DNA of 64,000 nucleotides, taken from NCBI RefSeq assembly GCF_028583545.1, contig NZ_CP087106.1, forward strand, positions 2,610,501 to 2,674,500. The letters are read 5' to 3'. Below the pieces are notes generated by a model. The model was not told the DNA's origin. It saw only the letters and a list, made by a program, of their open reading frames with translations, and searched no databases. The DNA comes from Methylobacterium sp. NMS14P (GTDB lineage Bacteria > Pseudomonadota > Alphaproteobacteria > Rhizobiales > Beijerinckiaceae). Of this stretch, positions 53,818 to 63,302 are shown in pieces (the first letter of the stretch is position 1; each line of letters opens with the position of its first letter). Position numbers and translations under genes: made by a program.

Positions 53818-55293
53818 ATGTTTTCTGCCCTGAACGTCCGTGAAGCGCATGCCAAGCTCGCGGCCCTCGACCGGGTTCAGGGCGTGATCGAGTTCGATCT
53901 GGCGGGACGGATCCTGTCGGCGAACCGGAATTTCCTCGACGTGGTCGGGTACACGCTGCCGGAGATCGTCGGCCAGCACCACAGCATGTTCATGGAACCG
54001 GCCCAGCGCGATGCCCCGGACTACCGGGCGTTCTGGGAGCGCCTGCGCTCCGGCGCGTTCGAGTCCGGCCAGTTCCAGCGGGTCGGCCGGGGCGGCCGAT
54101 CGATCTGGATCCAGGCGTCCTACAACCCGATGCTCGACGTCCGCGGCCGGCCCTACAAGGTGGTGAAGTTCGCCACCGACATCACGCAGCAGCGGACCGA
54201 GGAGGCCGACCGCGCCGGGCAGATCGCCGCGATCGACAAGGTGCAGGCCGTGATCGCCTTCGACCTCGACGGCACGGTGATCGCGGTGAACGACAATTTC
54301 CTCGCCGCGATGGGCTACAGCCGCGCCGAGGTGATCGGGCAGCATCACAGCCTGTTCGTGGAGCCCGCCTACCGCGAGAGCGAGGCCTACCGGGCCTTCT
54401 GGGCGGCCCTGCGGAACGGCACCTATCAGGCGGCCCAGTTCCGGCGGATCGGCAAGGACGGGCGCGAGGTCTGGATCCAGGCCTCCTACAACCCGATCCT
54501 CGATGCCGCCGGCCGCCCCTACAAGGTGGTGAAGTTCGCCACCGACATCAGCGATCAGGTCCGGCTGTTCGCCAATCTGCGGACCCTGATCGATCAGAAT
54601 TTCGGCGAGATCGAGCAGGCGGTGACGCACTCGACCCGGGCGGCCTCGCTGGCCTCTTCGGCGGCGGACTCGACCTCCGGGAACGTCCAGACCGTCGCGG
54701 CGGCGGCCGAGGAGCTGGCGGCCTCGGTGGCCGAGATGTCCCAGAGCATCGTGCGCTCCCAGAGCGCCACCGATACCGCCTACGCCTGCGTCCAGGACGC
54801 GGACGGCCACACGAAGCGCCTCGCCGAGACCGCGACCGCCATGACCGGCATCGTCGGCCTGATCCAGGACATCGCCGGCCAGATCAACCTGCTGGCGCTG
54901 AACGCCACCATCGAGGCCGCCCGCGCAGGCGCGGCGGGTCGCGGCTTCGCGGTCGTCGCCTCGGAGGTGAAGGCGCTGGCCGACCAGGCGGCGCGCGCCA
55001 CCGGTCAGATCAACGGTGAGATCGCCAGCGTGCAGCGCGTCTCGCAGGAGGTCGTGCAGGCGCTCGGCTCGATCGGGGCCTCGGTCTCGGTGATGCGCGA
55101 GACCGTGGTGGCCACCGCGGCCGCCATCGAGGAGCAGAGCGCCGTGACCCGGGATCTGGCCGAGAGCATGCAGAGCGCCGCGGGGGCCGTCACGGCGATC
55201 ACCGGCAATATCGGGGCGATCGTCCAGTCGGTGGCCAACGTCTCGCAGGCGGTCGACACCACCCGCGACGCCGCCAAGGTCCTGGCGCGATGA
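53818..55293 (+). CDS. soluble double-PAS methyl-accepting chemotaxis protein (BdlA-like layout)
   Basis: A 491-residue cytoplasmic chemoreceptor without membrane helices. Two PAS domains (about 15-122 and 137-245) are so alike that they must be an internal duplication; both contain GQHHS, then [14 protein letters not shown] or VWIQASYNP and [13 protein letters not shown]. The signalling domain (about 260-480) has the conserved hairpin tip [16 protein letters not shown] and [20 protein letters not shown]. The overall PAS-PAS-MCP layout recalls Pseudomonas BdlA. The gene sits inside the dcw cluster, against its direction, between murD and ftsW; the 265-bp gap to ftsW holds an AT-rich promoter patch at 53685-53740. 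Start at 53818; an upstream ATG adds unconserved residues. Confidence 0.85.
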   Translation: MFSALNVREAHAKLAALDRVQGVIEFDLAGRILSANRNFLDVVGYTLPEIVGQHHSMFMEPAQRDAPDYRAFWERLRSGAFESGQFQRVGRGGRSIWIQASYNPMLDVRGRPYKVVKFATDITQQRTEEADRAGQIAAIDKVQAVIAFDLDGTVIAVNDNFLAAMGYSRAEVIGQHHSLFVEPAYRESEAYRAFWAALRNGTYQAAQFRRIGKDGREVWIQASYNPILDAAGRPYKVVKFATDISDQVRLFANLRTLIDQNFGEIEQAVTHSTRAASLASSAADSTSGNVQTVAAAAEELAASVAEMSQSIVRSQSATDTAYACVQDADGHTKRLAETATAMTGIVGLIQDIAGQINLLALNATIEAARAGAAGRGFAVVASEVKALADQAARATGQINGEIASVQRVSQEVVQALGSIGASVSVMRETVVATAAAIEEQSAVTRDLAESMQSAAGAVTAITGNIGAIVQSVANVSQAVDTTRDAAKVLAR

Positions 55294-55298
55294 AGGCT

Positions 55299-55318
55299 GC
55301 GCTGCCTCAGGGCAGCGC
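55299..55318. terminator. hairpin at the convergent ends of the chemoreceptor gene and murD
   Basis: An 8-bp stem (GCGCTGCC with GGCAGCGC) and 4-base loop spanning the murD stop codon, 5 bp after the chemoreceptor stop; usable from both sides. Confidence 0.5.
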
Positions 55319-56671
55319 CTGCGCCAGCTCGCGGAAGCGGTTGCCGCGGATCTCGAAGTTCCGGAACTGGTCGTAGGACGCGCAGGCCGGCGACAGCAGC
55401 ACCACCGGCTCCGGTGCGCCCGAGGCGGCTGCGTTCTCGGCGGCCTTCGGGACGGCGTTCTCGAGGGTCTCGCAGCGGGTGTAGGGCACGGCGCCCTCCA
55501 GGGTCGCCGCGAAGGCGTCCGAGGCCGCGCCGATCAGGTAGGCGTGGGCGACCCGCTCGAAATACGGCACGAGCGGGAAGATGCCGCCCTCCTTGGCCTT
55601 GCCGCCGAGGATCCAGTGAATGTCGCGGAAGGCGGTCAGGGCCTTCTCGGTGGAATCCGCGTTCGTCGCTTTGGAATCGTTGACGAACAGCACGTGGCCG
55701 CGCCGCCCGACCTCCTCCATCCGATGCGGCAGGCCCGGGAACGAGGTCAGCCCGGCCTGGATCTGCTCCGGCGACAGCTCGAGGGCCCGCGCGACGGCCA
55801 CCGCGACCGCCGCGTTCTGCCAGTTGTGGGCCCCCCGGAGCGAGCCGATCCCGTTGACGTCGGCGAGGGCCGTGCCGTCCGGCTCGCGGACGATCCCGTC
55901 GCGCACGGTCAGCGCGTCGGTGCACAGCACGTCGCCGTGGGGCACGTGGACGCGCAAGAGGTCGGCGCCGCGGCGATCCGCGATGGCGCGGCTCGGGGCG
56001 TCGTCGACTCCGACCACCGCGAGGCCGGCGCCCCGGATCAGGCGCTCCTTGATGGCCGCGTACTGCTCCATCGTGCCGTGCCGGTCGAGATGGTCCGGCG
56101 TGATGTTCATCAGCACGCCGACGCTCGGGTCGAGGCTCGGCGTCAGGTCGATCTGGAACGACGACATCTCGATCACGTGGACGCGGCCGGCGGCCGGCGG
56201 CTCCAGCGACAGGATCGCGGTGCCGATGTTGCCGCCCATCTGGACGTCGCGGCCTCCCTGCGCGAGCACGTGGGCGATCAGCGCCGTGGTGGTCGACTTG
56301 CCGTTGGTCCCGGTGATCGCCACGAACGGCGCCTCCGGCGCCTGCGCCCGCCGCTCCCGGCAGAACAGCTCGATGTCGCCGATGATCTCGACGCCGGCGT
56401 CCCGGGCGAGCCGGACGCTCCAGTGCGGCTCGGGGTGGGTCAGCGGCACGCCGGGGCTCAGCACGAAGGCGGCGAAGTCGGACCAGTCGGCCTCGCGCAG
56501 GTCCCGCGTCTCGATGCCGGCCTCCCGCGCGCGGGCGAGGCTGTCGGCATTGTCGTCCCAGGCCTGCACGCCCGCGCCACCCGCCTTCAGCGCCAGCGCC
56601 GTGGCGAGCCCCGAGCCGCCGAGCCCGAACAGGGCGACGGTCTTGTCCTGGAAGACGGTGACGGGTGTCAT
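55307..56671 (-). CDS. murD: UDP-N-acetylmuramoylalanine-D-glutamate ligase
   Basis: Adds D-glutamate to the peptidoglycan precursor. The 454-residue Mur ligase has the N-terminal [15 protein letters not shown], the ATP loop [40 protein letters not shown] and the C-terminal [17 protein letters not shown]. The ATG at 56671 fits the family; the frame runs upstream without similarity. It lies 205 bp after mraY and is followed by the opposed chemoreceptor gene instead of ftsW. Confidence 0.95.
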   Translation of the reverse strand: MTPVTVFQDKTVALFGLGGSGLATALALKAGGAGVQAWDDNADSLARAREAGIETRDLREADWSDFAAFVLSPGVPLTHPEPHWSVRLARDAGVEIIGDIELFCRERRAQAPEAPFVAITGTNGKSTTTALIAHVLAQGGRDVQMGGNIGTAILSLEPPAAGRVHVIEMSSFQIDLTPSLDPSVGVLMNITPDHLDRHGTMEQYAAIKERLIRGAGLAVVGVDDAPSRAIADRRGADLLRVHVPHGDVLCTDALTVRDGIVREPDGTALADVNGIGSLRGAHNWQNAAVAVAVARALELSPEQIQAGLTSFPGLPHRMEEVGRRGHVLFVNDSKATNADSTEKALTAFRDIHWILGGKAKEGGIFPLVPYFERVAHAYLIGAASDAFAATLEGAVPYTRCETLENAVPKAAENAAASGAPEPVVLLSPACASYDQFRNFEIRGNRFRELAQALP

Positions 56672-56876
56672 GCGGAACTCTGAATGCGGCGGCCGGACCC
56701 AGCCGATCCGAATCGGACCCTGATCCCGAGCTTCCGGCATCGGCGACCCCGAAGGCGGGCTCCCGGGATCGCGCGGCCGGCCGGATGCCTCCTTCGAGGC
56801 TCCCCTCCGCGGCCGCGCCTCAGGACGAGGGCGAGGATCGGATCGACCTCTCAGGTCGCCCCTCTAGCACGATTTC

Positions 56877-57962
56877 TCAGCGCAGCTTCAGCGTCGCCAG
56901 GCCGGCCATCGCCAGGATCACCGCGATGATCCAGAACCGGATCACGACCTGCGGCTCCTTCCAGCCCTTCTGCTCGAAATGGTGGTGGATCGGCGCCATG
57001 CGGAACACGCGCTTGCCCGTGAGCTTGAACGACGCGACCTGGATGATCACCGACATCATCTCGAGCACGAACAGGCCGCCGACGATCGCCAGGACGATCT
57101 CGTGCTTCGTCGCCACCGCGATGGAGCCCAGCAGGCCGCCCAGCGCCAGGGAGCCGGTGTCGCCCATGAAGATCTGGGCCGGCGGCGCGTTGAACCAGAG
57201 GAAGCCGAGCCCGGCGCCGATCACCGCGCCGCAGACGACGGCGAGTTCGCCCGTGTCGCGAACGTAGTTCACCTGCAGGTAGCTGGCGGTGAACGAGTTG
57301 CCGACGAGGTAGGCGATGAAGCCGAAGGTGCCGCAGGCGATCATCACCGGCACGATCGCGAGGCCGTCGAGGCCGTCGGTCATGTTCACGGAATTGCCCG
57401 CGCCGACGATCACGAAGGCGCCGAACAGCGGGTAGAACCAGCCGAGATTGAGGAGCGCGTCCTTGAACACCGGGAAGGCGAGCTGGTTCTGGAGCGCGGC
57501 GGGCGAGTAGACCGCGATGGTCAGGCAGGCCGCCATGGCGATCACCGCCTCGAGGGCGAGCCGGAACTTGCCCGAGAACCCCTTGTGCGACTGCTTCGTG
57601 ACCTTGAGGTAATCGTCATAGAAGCCGATCGCGCCGAAGCCGAGGGTGACGGTCAGCGTCACCCAGACGTAGTGGTTGCGCGGGTTGGCCCAGAGCAGGA
57701 TCGCCACGACGGCGCCGGCCAGGATCATCAGGCCGCCCATGGTCGGCGTGCCGCGCTTGGTCAGCAGATGGGTCTGCGGCCCGTCCTCGCGGATCGGCTG
57801 GCCCTTGCCCTGGCGGATCCGCAGCAGCGAGATGATCCAGGGCCCGAACCAGAACACGAACAGGCCCGCCGTGAACAGCGCGCCGCCGGTGCGGAAGGTG
57901 ATGTAGCGGAACACGTTGAGCGGCGTGAAGCTGCTGCTCAGGTCCGAGAGAAGGTACAGCAT
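56877..57962 (-). CDS. mraY: phospho-N-acetylmuramoyl-pentapeptide transferase
   Basis: Inner-membrane enzyme forming lipid I from undecaprenyl phosphate. The 361-residue protein has ten hydrophobic helices and the MraY motifs [13 protein letters not shown], the aspartates in [44 protein letters not shown] and the HHHFE histidines near the C-terminus. It is 77 bp after murF. Confidence 0.96.
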   Translation of the reverse strand: MLYLLSDLSSSFTPLNVFRYITFRTGGALFTAGLFVFWFGPWIISLLRIRQGKGQPIREDGPQTHLLTKRGTPTMGGLMILAGAVVAILLWANPRNHYVWVTLTVTLGFGAIGFYDDYLKVTKQSHKGFSGKFRLALEAVIAMAACLTIAVYSPAALQNQLAFPVFKDALLNLGWFYPLFGAFVIVGAGNSVNMTDGLDGLAIVPVMIACGTFGFIAYLVGNSFTASYLQVNYVRDTGELAVVCGAVIGAGLGFLWFNAPPAQIFMGDTGSLALGGLLGSIAVATKHEIVLAIVGGLFVLEMMSVIIQVASFKLTGKRVFRMAPIHHHFEQKGWKEPQVVIRFWIIAVILAMAGLATLKLR

Positions 57963-58039
57963 CCGGGCGCTCGGCCCCCTTGTTCAGGCGCGGGTTACGG
58001 GGGACGGCGCCAGTCGCGCCGTGCGCGCAGGCGTGTCGG

Positions 58040-59488
58040 TCACGGGACGGCCTGGGTCCGCCGGGTCGGATCGACCGCGTAGCGGGCTTTCAGCGCCTCG
58101 ACAATCCGGCCCATGCGGCTGCCGTTCGATCCCTTCACCATGACGGCGTCGCCGGACCGCAGGGTCCGGGCGAGCGGCTCGAGCAGGTCGGCCGCGGTGT
58201 CGGCCACCGCGCCGCGGCGGCTCACCGGCAGGGCCTCGAACAGGTTGCGCATCAGCGGACCGGCCGTGAAGACGAGGTCGACCCGGGCCGCCTCGATTGC
58301 CTCCGCCAGGCCGCGATGCAGGTCGGGTGCGGCGGCGCCGAGCTCCAGCATATCGCCCAGCACCGCGATCCGGCGGCCGCGCGGTCCGGTCTCGATCCCC
58401 GCGAGGGTCGCCAGCGCCGCGCGGACGGCGACGGGATTGGCGTTGTAGCTCTCGTCGACGAGGTAGGCGGTGCCGCCGCCGATCTCGAGGGCGGTGCGCT
58501 CGCCGCGCCCCGCCGGCGGCGTCAGCCCGCCGAGCGACAGGGCCGCGCGGGCGAGGTCGGCCCCGAGGCTGTGGACCACCGCCATGACGCCCAGCGAGTT
58601 CAGCGCCGCGTGCCGGCCGGCCGTGCCGAGCTTGTAGGTGACGGGCTGGCCCATCACCGCCGCGTCGATCACCGACAGGTCGGGCCGCAGCACGATCTTC
58701 AGGGCGCGGACGTCGGAATCCGGATGCTCGCCGAAGGTCACCACCCGGCCCGCCCGGGAGGCCTGGGCGTGGGCGGCCAGCCGGTCGAAATGCGGGGCGT
58801 CGCGGTTCAGGATCGCGACGCCGCCGGGCTGGAGCCCGGAGAAGATCTCGCCCTTGGCGTCCGCGATCGCGGCCAGCGAGGCGAAATGCTCGATATGGGC
58901 GGGCGCGATCGTGGTGATCAGCGCGATGTCCGGCCGGACCTGGGCGGTCAGCGGCACGATCTCGGCGCCGTGGTTCATGCCGATCTCGAACACGCCGTAG
59001 CGCGCTGAGCGCGGCATCCGCGTCAGGGTCAGGGGCACGCCCCAGTGGTTGTTGTAGGAGGCCGCCGAGGCGTGGGTCTCGCCCTGCTCCGACAGCACGT
59101 GGCGCAGCGCCTCCTTGGTCCCGGTCTTGCCGACCGAGCCGGTGACCGCCACGACCTGCGCGCGCGTCCGGGCCCGGGCGGCGGCGCCGAGGCGCACCAT
59201 CGCGGTCAGGACCGGGTCGGCGCCCTCCTCGGGGACCGCCAGGACGGGGCCGTGGGCGGCGAGCGCCTCGGCGCGCGCGGCGCCCACAACGGCGGCGCCG
59301 GCCCCGCGCCCCAGGGCGTCGGGGACGAAGTCGTGGCCGTCGCGGGTGTCGCCGCGGATCGCGAAGAACAGGTCGCCGGGCTGGAGCGTGCGGGTGTCGA
59401 TCGAGGCGCCGCCGATCGCGCGCCCGGCGCCGGTCAACCGGCCGCCCGTAGCGGATTCCAGCTCCTCCCGCGTCCAGAGTGCGGTCAT
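58040..59488 (-). CDS. murF: UDP-N-acetylmuramoyl-tripeptide-D-alanyl-D-alanine ligase
   Basis: Adds the D-Ala-D-Ala dipeptide made by Ddl. The 482-residue Mur ligase has DTRTLQPGDLFFAIRGDTRD, the ATP loop VAVTGSVGKTGTKEALRHVL, EIGMNHGAEI and LVDESYNANPVAVRAAL. It lies 19 bp downstream of murE. The start at 59488 matches the family (MTALWTREELESATGG). Confidence 0.95.
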   Translation of the reverse strand: MTALWTREELESATGGRLTGAGRAIGGASIDTRTLQPGDLFFAIRGDTRDGHDFVPDALGRGAGAAVVGAARAEALAAHGPVLAVPEEGADPVLTAMVRLGAAARARTRAQVVAVTGSVGKTGTKEALRHVLSEQGETHASAASYNNHWGVPLTLTRMPRSARYGVFEIGMNHGAEIVPLTAQVRPDIALITTIAPAHIEHFASLAAIADAKGEIFSGLQPGGVAILNRDAPHFDRLAAHAQASRAGRVVTFGEHPDSDVRALKIVLRPDLSVIDAAVMGQPVTYKLGTAGRHAALNSLGVMAVVHSLGADLARAALSLGGLTPPAGRGERTALEIGGGTAYLVDESYNANPVAVRAALATLAGIETGPRGRRIAVLGDMLELGAAAPDLHRGLAEAIEAARVDLVFTAGPLMRNLFEALPVSRRGAVADTAADLLEPLARTLRSGDAVMVKGSNGSRMGRIVEALKARYAVDPTRRTQAVP

Positions 59489-59507
59489 CGTCGGTCCCCC
59501 GTCGTCC

Positions 59508-60965
59508 TCAGGCCGCCGCGTCGATCGCGGCGCGCAGGACCGCGTGGTCCGAGAACGGCAGCGTGCGATCCCCCACGATCTGGCCGGTTTCATGGCCCTT
59601 GCCGGCGACGACCAGCACGTCGCCCGGACCGAGCCGGTTGACGGCGCTGCCGATCGCCTCCGACCGGTCGCCGATCTCCTCCGCGCCCGGCGCCGCGTCC
59701 AGGATGGCCCGGCGGATGGCGGCCGCGTCCTCGGTGCGCGGGTTGTCGTCCGTGACGATGACGACGTCGGCGAGCCGCTGCGCGATGGCGCCCATCAGCG
59801 GGCGCTTGCCCCGGTCGCGGTCGCCGCCGCAGCCGAACACCACGATCAGCCGGCCCGACGCGAAGGGGCGGAGCGCGGCGAGCACGCTCTCCAGGGCCTC
59901 GGGCTTGTGCGCGTAATCGACGAGGCAGAGTCCGCCCCGCGCCTCGCCGATCCGCTCCATGCGGCCCGGGACGCCGGTGAGATGGTCGAGGGCCGCGAGG
60001 ACCCCGTCGGGATCGGCCGCCCCCGCCGGGGTGGCCAGCGCGAGGCCGGCCGCCACCAGGGCGTTCTCGACCTGGAACTCGCCGACGAGCGGCAGGCGCA
60101 GGTCCCGCGCCCGACCCGCGAACAGGACGCGGGCGGCCTGCGCGAACCCCTCCGTGCGGACCCCCTCGACCCGCAGGTCCCGGCCGCCGCGCCCGACCGT
60201 GCGGACCGGCCGGCCGGCGGCCTCCGCCGCGGCGATCACCCGCTCGGCATAGGCGCCGTCGGCGTTGACGATGGCCGGCCGGCCCGGCGGCAGCAGGTCG
60301 GTGAACAGGCGCAGCTTGGCCGCGAGGTACTCCTCGATGCTCGCGTGATAGTCGAGATGGTCCCGGCCGAGATTGGTGAAGCCCGCCGCGTCGAGCCGCA
60401 CGCCGTCGAGCCGGCGCTGCTCGATCCCGTGGGAGGAGGCCTCCATGGCGAGGTCGGTGACGCCGTCCGCGGCGAGTCGCGCCAGCGTCCGGTGCAGCGT
60501 CACGGGATCCGGAGTCGTGAGCGAGCCGTACTGCGCGCCGCGGTTGGTGACGATGCCGACGGTGCCGAGGCTCGCGGAGTCGCGGCCGAGGCGCGCCAGG
60601 ATCTGGCGGACGAAGTCGGCCACCGAGCTCTTCCCGGCGGTGCCGGTGACCGCCACCACGGTCTCGGGCTGCGGGCCCGCGAGGCGGGCCGCCGCCAGGG
60701 CGAGCGACCGGCGCGCGTCGGCGACCGGGATCCAGGCGACCGCGTCCGGCAGGTCGGCGGGACGGCTCCCCTCCCCGGCCACCGCGACGGCGCCGCGCTG
60801 GGCGGCCTGCGCGGCGAAGCGTCGGCCGTCGGCCTTCGTGCCGGGAACGGCGACGAACACCGTGCCGGTCGCGACCTGCCGGCTGTCGGCCGTGAGGTCC
60901 GCGGCGGTCAGGTCCGCGGCGGGGCCGGCGGCCTCGGGGAAGAGGTCGGCGAGCCGCGCGCTCAT
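59508..60965 (-). CDS. murE: UDP-N-acetylmuramoyl-tripeptide synthetase (meso-DAP adding)
   Basis: Adds the third stem residue. The 485-residue Mur ligase has DSRQVATGTVFVAVPGTKAD, the ATP loop VAVTGTAGKSSVADFVRQIL, LAMEASSHGIEQRRLDGV and the motif VIVTDDNPRTED. DNPR predicts meso-diaminopimelate rather than lysine, as expected for a Gram-negative. Its ATG follows a tandem 14-bp duplication that also carries the ftsI stop. Confidence 0.96.
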   Translation of the reverse strand: MSARLADLFPEAAGPAADLTAADLTADSRQVATGTVFVAVPGTKADGRRFAAQAAQRGAVAVAGEGSRPADLPDAVAWIPVADARRSLALAAARLAGPQPETVVAVTGTAGKSSVADFVRQILARLGRDSASLGTVGIVTNRGAQYGSLTTPDPVTLHRTLARLAADGVTDLAMEASSHGIEQRRLDGVRLDAAGFTNLGRDHLDYHASIEEYLAAKLRLFTDLLPPGRPAIVNADGAYAERVIAAAEAAGRPVRTVGRGGRDLRVEGVRTEGFAQAARVLFAGRARDLRLPLVGEFQVENALVAAGLALATPAGAADPDGVLAALDHLTGVPGRMERIGEARGGLCLVDYAHKPEALESVLAALRPFASGRLIVVFGCGGDRDRGKRPLMGAIAQRLADVVIVTDDNPRTEDAAAIRRAILDAAPGAEEIGDRSEAIGSAVNRLGPGDVLVVAGKGHETGQIVGDRTLPFSDHAVLRAAIDAAA

Positions 60966-60993
60966 CGATCCACCCTCATCGATCCACCCTCAT
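60966..60993 (-). repeat. 14-bp tandem duplication at the ftsI-murE junction
   Basis: ATGAGGGTGGATCG occurs twice in direct tandem on the minus strand. The first copy contains the ftsI stop (ATGA), and the murE start ATGA follows the second. Each copy also opens a five-codon frame (MRVDR, then TGA). Confidence 0.9.
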
Positions 60994-62882
60994 GGGCCGC
61001 CGAGCTGGTTGACGTGGTAGGCGTTGAGCTTGACCATCTGCGGGAACGGCCTCACCGGCGGCTCGAATTGCGGCGGCAGGCCGAGGATCGGCGCCACGCG
61101 CTCGATCACCTTGCCGGTGACCACGCCGGAATTCCAGGCCGCCGTGGCGTAGCCGCCCGATTCCGGCAGGCCCTGCGGCTCGTCCATGATGGTGACGAAC
61201 AGGTACTTCGGATCGTTCATCGGCGCGGCCGCCATGAAGGTCGTGAACAGGCGGTTGTGGATGTAGCGGCCGCCGATGACCTTCTCGGCGGTGCCGGTCT
61301 TGCCGCCGACGAAGTAGTACGGGACCGCCGCCTTCTTGGCCGAGCCCTCGGCCGCGTTGAGCCGCATGATGTAGCGCATCGCCTCGGAGGTCTGGCCGGA
61401 GAGCACGTGCGTGGCCCGCGCCCTGCTCGCCTCGGGCGTCGTCTTGAGGAAGGTCGGCGTCATCAGGTCGCCGCCGTTGGCGATGGCCGCCACCGCGGCC
61501 GCGGCCTGGATCGGCGCCACCGCGATGCCGTGGCCGAACGCGATCGTGATGGTGTTGATCTCGGTCCAGCGCGACGGGACGATCGGCGCCGCGCTCTCGG
61601 GCAGCTCGGTGCGCAGCCGGTCGAGCAGGCCCATCTTCTTCAGGAAGGCCTTGTGGCCGGGCACCCCGACGCCCAGCGCCATCTTGGCGGAGCCGATGTT
61701 GGAGGAGTGGGTGAACACCTCCGGCATGGTGATGACGCGGTTGGTGCCGTGGTACTCGTGGATCTTCTGCCGGCCCCAGTTCAACACGCCGCCCCGGGTG
61801 TCGAAGGTCGAGTTGACGTTGTACTTGCCGGAATCGAGCGCCATGGCGAGGGTCATCGCCTTGAAGGTCGAGCCCATCTCGTAGACGCCGACGTTCATCC
61901 GGTTGATGCGGTCGGGCGAGAGCGCGTCCTTCGGGTCGTTCGGGTCGAAATCCGGCATGGAGACGAGCGCGATGACCTCGCCGGTCTTCACGTCGAGGAT
62001 CATCGAGGCGCCGGCCTTGGCCTTGAAGTGGTCGATGCCCCAGGCCAGCTCGTCGCGCACGGCGAACTGCGCCCGCAGGTCGAGTGACAGCTGCACCGGC
62101 TTCAGGTCGGCCTGCTTGTTGATCAGCCCGAAGCTGTTGAGGGCCTGCAGGCCGGTGGAGTCGATGTACTTCTCCATGCCGGCGATGCCGATGCCGTCGA
62201 GGTTCGTCGCGCCCAGGATGTGGGCAGCCGCGACGCCGTTCGGGTAGACCCGCTTGTGGTCGGGCAGGAAGCCGATGCCGGGGATGCCGAGCCGGTGGAC
62301 CTCGGCCTGCTGCTTCGGCGTCAGCTCGCGCTTCACCCAGACGAAGCCCGCGCCCTTCTTGTCCTTGCGCTGCGTCAGCTTGGCGCGCAGCTCGGAGGCG
62401 TTGAGTTCCGGCAGGACGGCGGTGAGCAGCTCGACCGCCTCGTCCTTGTCGTAGATGTTGCCCGGCTCGGCGAAGACCGAGACCGTGCGGATGTCGGTGG
62501 CCAGGATCTCGCCGTTGCGGTCGATGATGTCGGGCCGGAAGGCGGTCGAGGACGCGGCCGCGACCCGGTGCTCCTGGCTGGGCGGCTCCCCGAAGATCGC
62601 CATCATCAGGAGCTTGGCCGAGATCGTCCCGAACACGCCGACGAAGACCAGCCCGACCATCGCGACGCGCATGTGCGAGCGCTCGATCGCCAGCCGGAAC
62701 ATGCTGCGCACGAGCGCCTTGGCGCGGTCGGCGCGCGGCTCGGGCTCGCGCGCCTCCTCTTCCAGGGGGCGCGGCGCGCTGGCGGCGTGCGCCAGCGCGG
62801 CGGCTTCGAGCAGCGCCGCCTCGTGGTCCGACACGGCGGGCTCGACCGCCGGGTCTAGGGTCTGGTCGGCGTGATCGGACAC
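60990..62882 (-). CDS. ftsI: septal peptidoglycan transpeptidase FtsI (PBP3)
   Basis: Cross-links septal peptidoglycan, partner of FtsW. The 630-residue class B penicillin-binding protein has a ~65-residue cytosolic leader, one membrane helix, the pedestal domain (RPDIIDRNGEILATDIRTVS) and the transpeptidase domain. Its motifs are STFK (catalytic Ser338, Lys341), SSN in THSSNIGSAKMAL and KTGTAEK. GTG start at 62882, 6 bp after the ftsL stop. Confidence 0.96.
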   Translation of the reverse strand: MSDHADQTLDPAVEPAVSDHEAALLEAAALAHAASAPRPLEEEAREPEPRADRAKALVRSMFRLAIERSHMRVAMVGLVFVGVFGTISAKLLMMAIFGEPPSQEHRVAAASSTAFRPDIIDRNGEILATDIRTVSVFAEPGNIYDKDEAVELLTAVLPELNASELRAKLTQRKDKKGAGFVWVKRELTPKQQAEVHRLGIPGIGFLPDHKRVYPNGVAAAHILGATNLDGIGIAGMEKYIDSTGLQALNSFGLINKQADLKPVQLSLDLRAQFAVRDELAWGIDHFKAKAGASMILDVKTGEVIALVSMPDFDPNDPKDALSPDRINRMNVGVYEMGSTFKAMTLAMALDSGKYNVNSTFDTRGGVLNWGRQKIHEYHGTNRVITMPEVFTHSSNIGSAKMALGVGVPGHKAFLKKMGLLDRLRTELPESAAPIVPSRWTEINTITIAFGHGIAVAPIQAAAAVAAIANGGDLMTPTFLKTTPEASRARATHVLSGQTSEAMRYIMRLNAAEGSAKKAAVPYYFVGGKTGTAEKVIGGRYIHNRLFTTFMAAAPMNDPKYLFVTIMDEPQGLPESGGYATAAWNSGVVTGKVIERVAPILGLPPQFEPPVRPFPQMVKLNAYHVNQLGGP

Positions 62883-62888
62883 GGGGGT

Positions 62889-63302
62889 TTACCTCGAAGC
62901 CGTCGTCGGGGTGCGGGTCGTGGTGACGGTGCGGGTGATCGCGCCGGTCGTGCGCGGCTCGATCGCGCCCTTGTCCTTGGGCGTCGCCGTGGCGGCGAGC
63001 AGCCGGCCGATCTCGTCGCCGCGCTCCGGCCGGGCGGGCAGATCCGAGAGGCGCGCGAGGTGGCTGGTGCCGATCGGCTCCAGGGCGAGGTGCTTGTCGA
63101 CGGCCGCCTGGAGGCGGTCCGGCCGCGTCAGGAGCTGCCACTCGGCGCGCAGCACGGCGATCGCCTGCCGCTCCTTGTGCAGGGCGGTCTGCAGCTTCGA
63201 GACCTGTCCGCCCTGGTAGAGCGTGTCGTACTTGATCGAGTAGGCGTAGATCGCCGAGGCGACGAGGCCGGCCACCGCCAGCAGGTTCAGGAGGCGGATC
63301 AT
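62889..63302 (-). CDS. ftsL: cell division protein FtsL
   Basis: Small bitopic divisome protein. The 137-residue product has an N-terminal membrane helix ([20 protein letters not shown]), then a periplasmic coiled coil (about 40-75, [19 protein letters not shown]) with [11 protein letters not shown], typical of alphaproteobacterial FtsL. The last ~40 residues are Thr/Arg-rich and variable. Its start overlaps the rsmH stop (ATGA), and position between rsmH and ftsI confirms identity. Confidence 0.9.
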   Translation of the reverse strand: MIRLLNLLAVAGLVASAIYAYSIKYDTLYQGGQVSKLQTALHKERQAIAVLRAEWQLLTRPDRLQAAVDKHLALEPIGTSHLARLSDLPARPERGDEIGRLLAATATPKDKGAIEPRTTGAITRTVTTTRTPTTASR

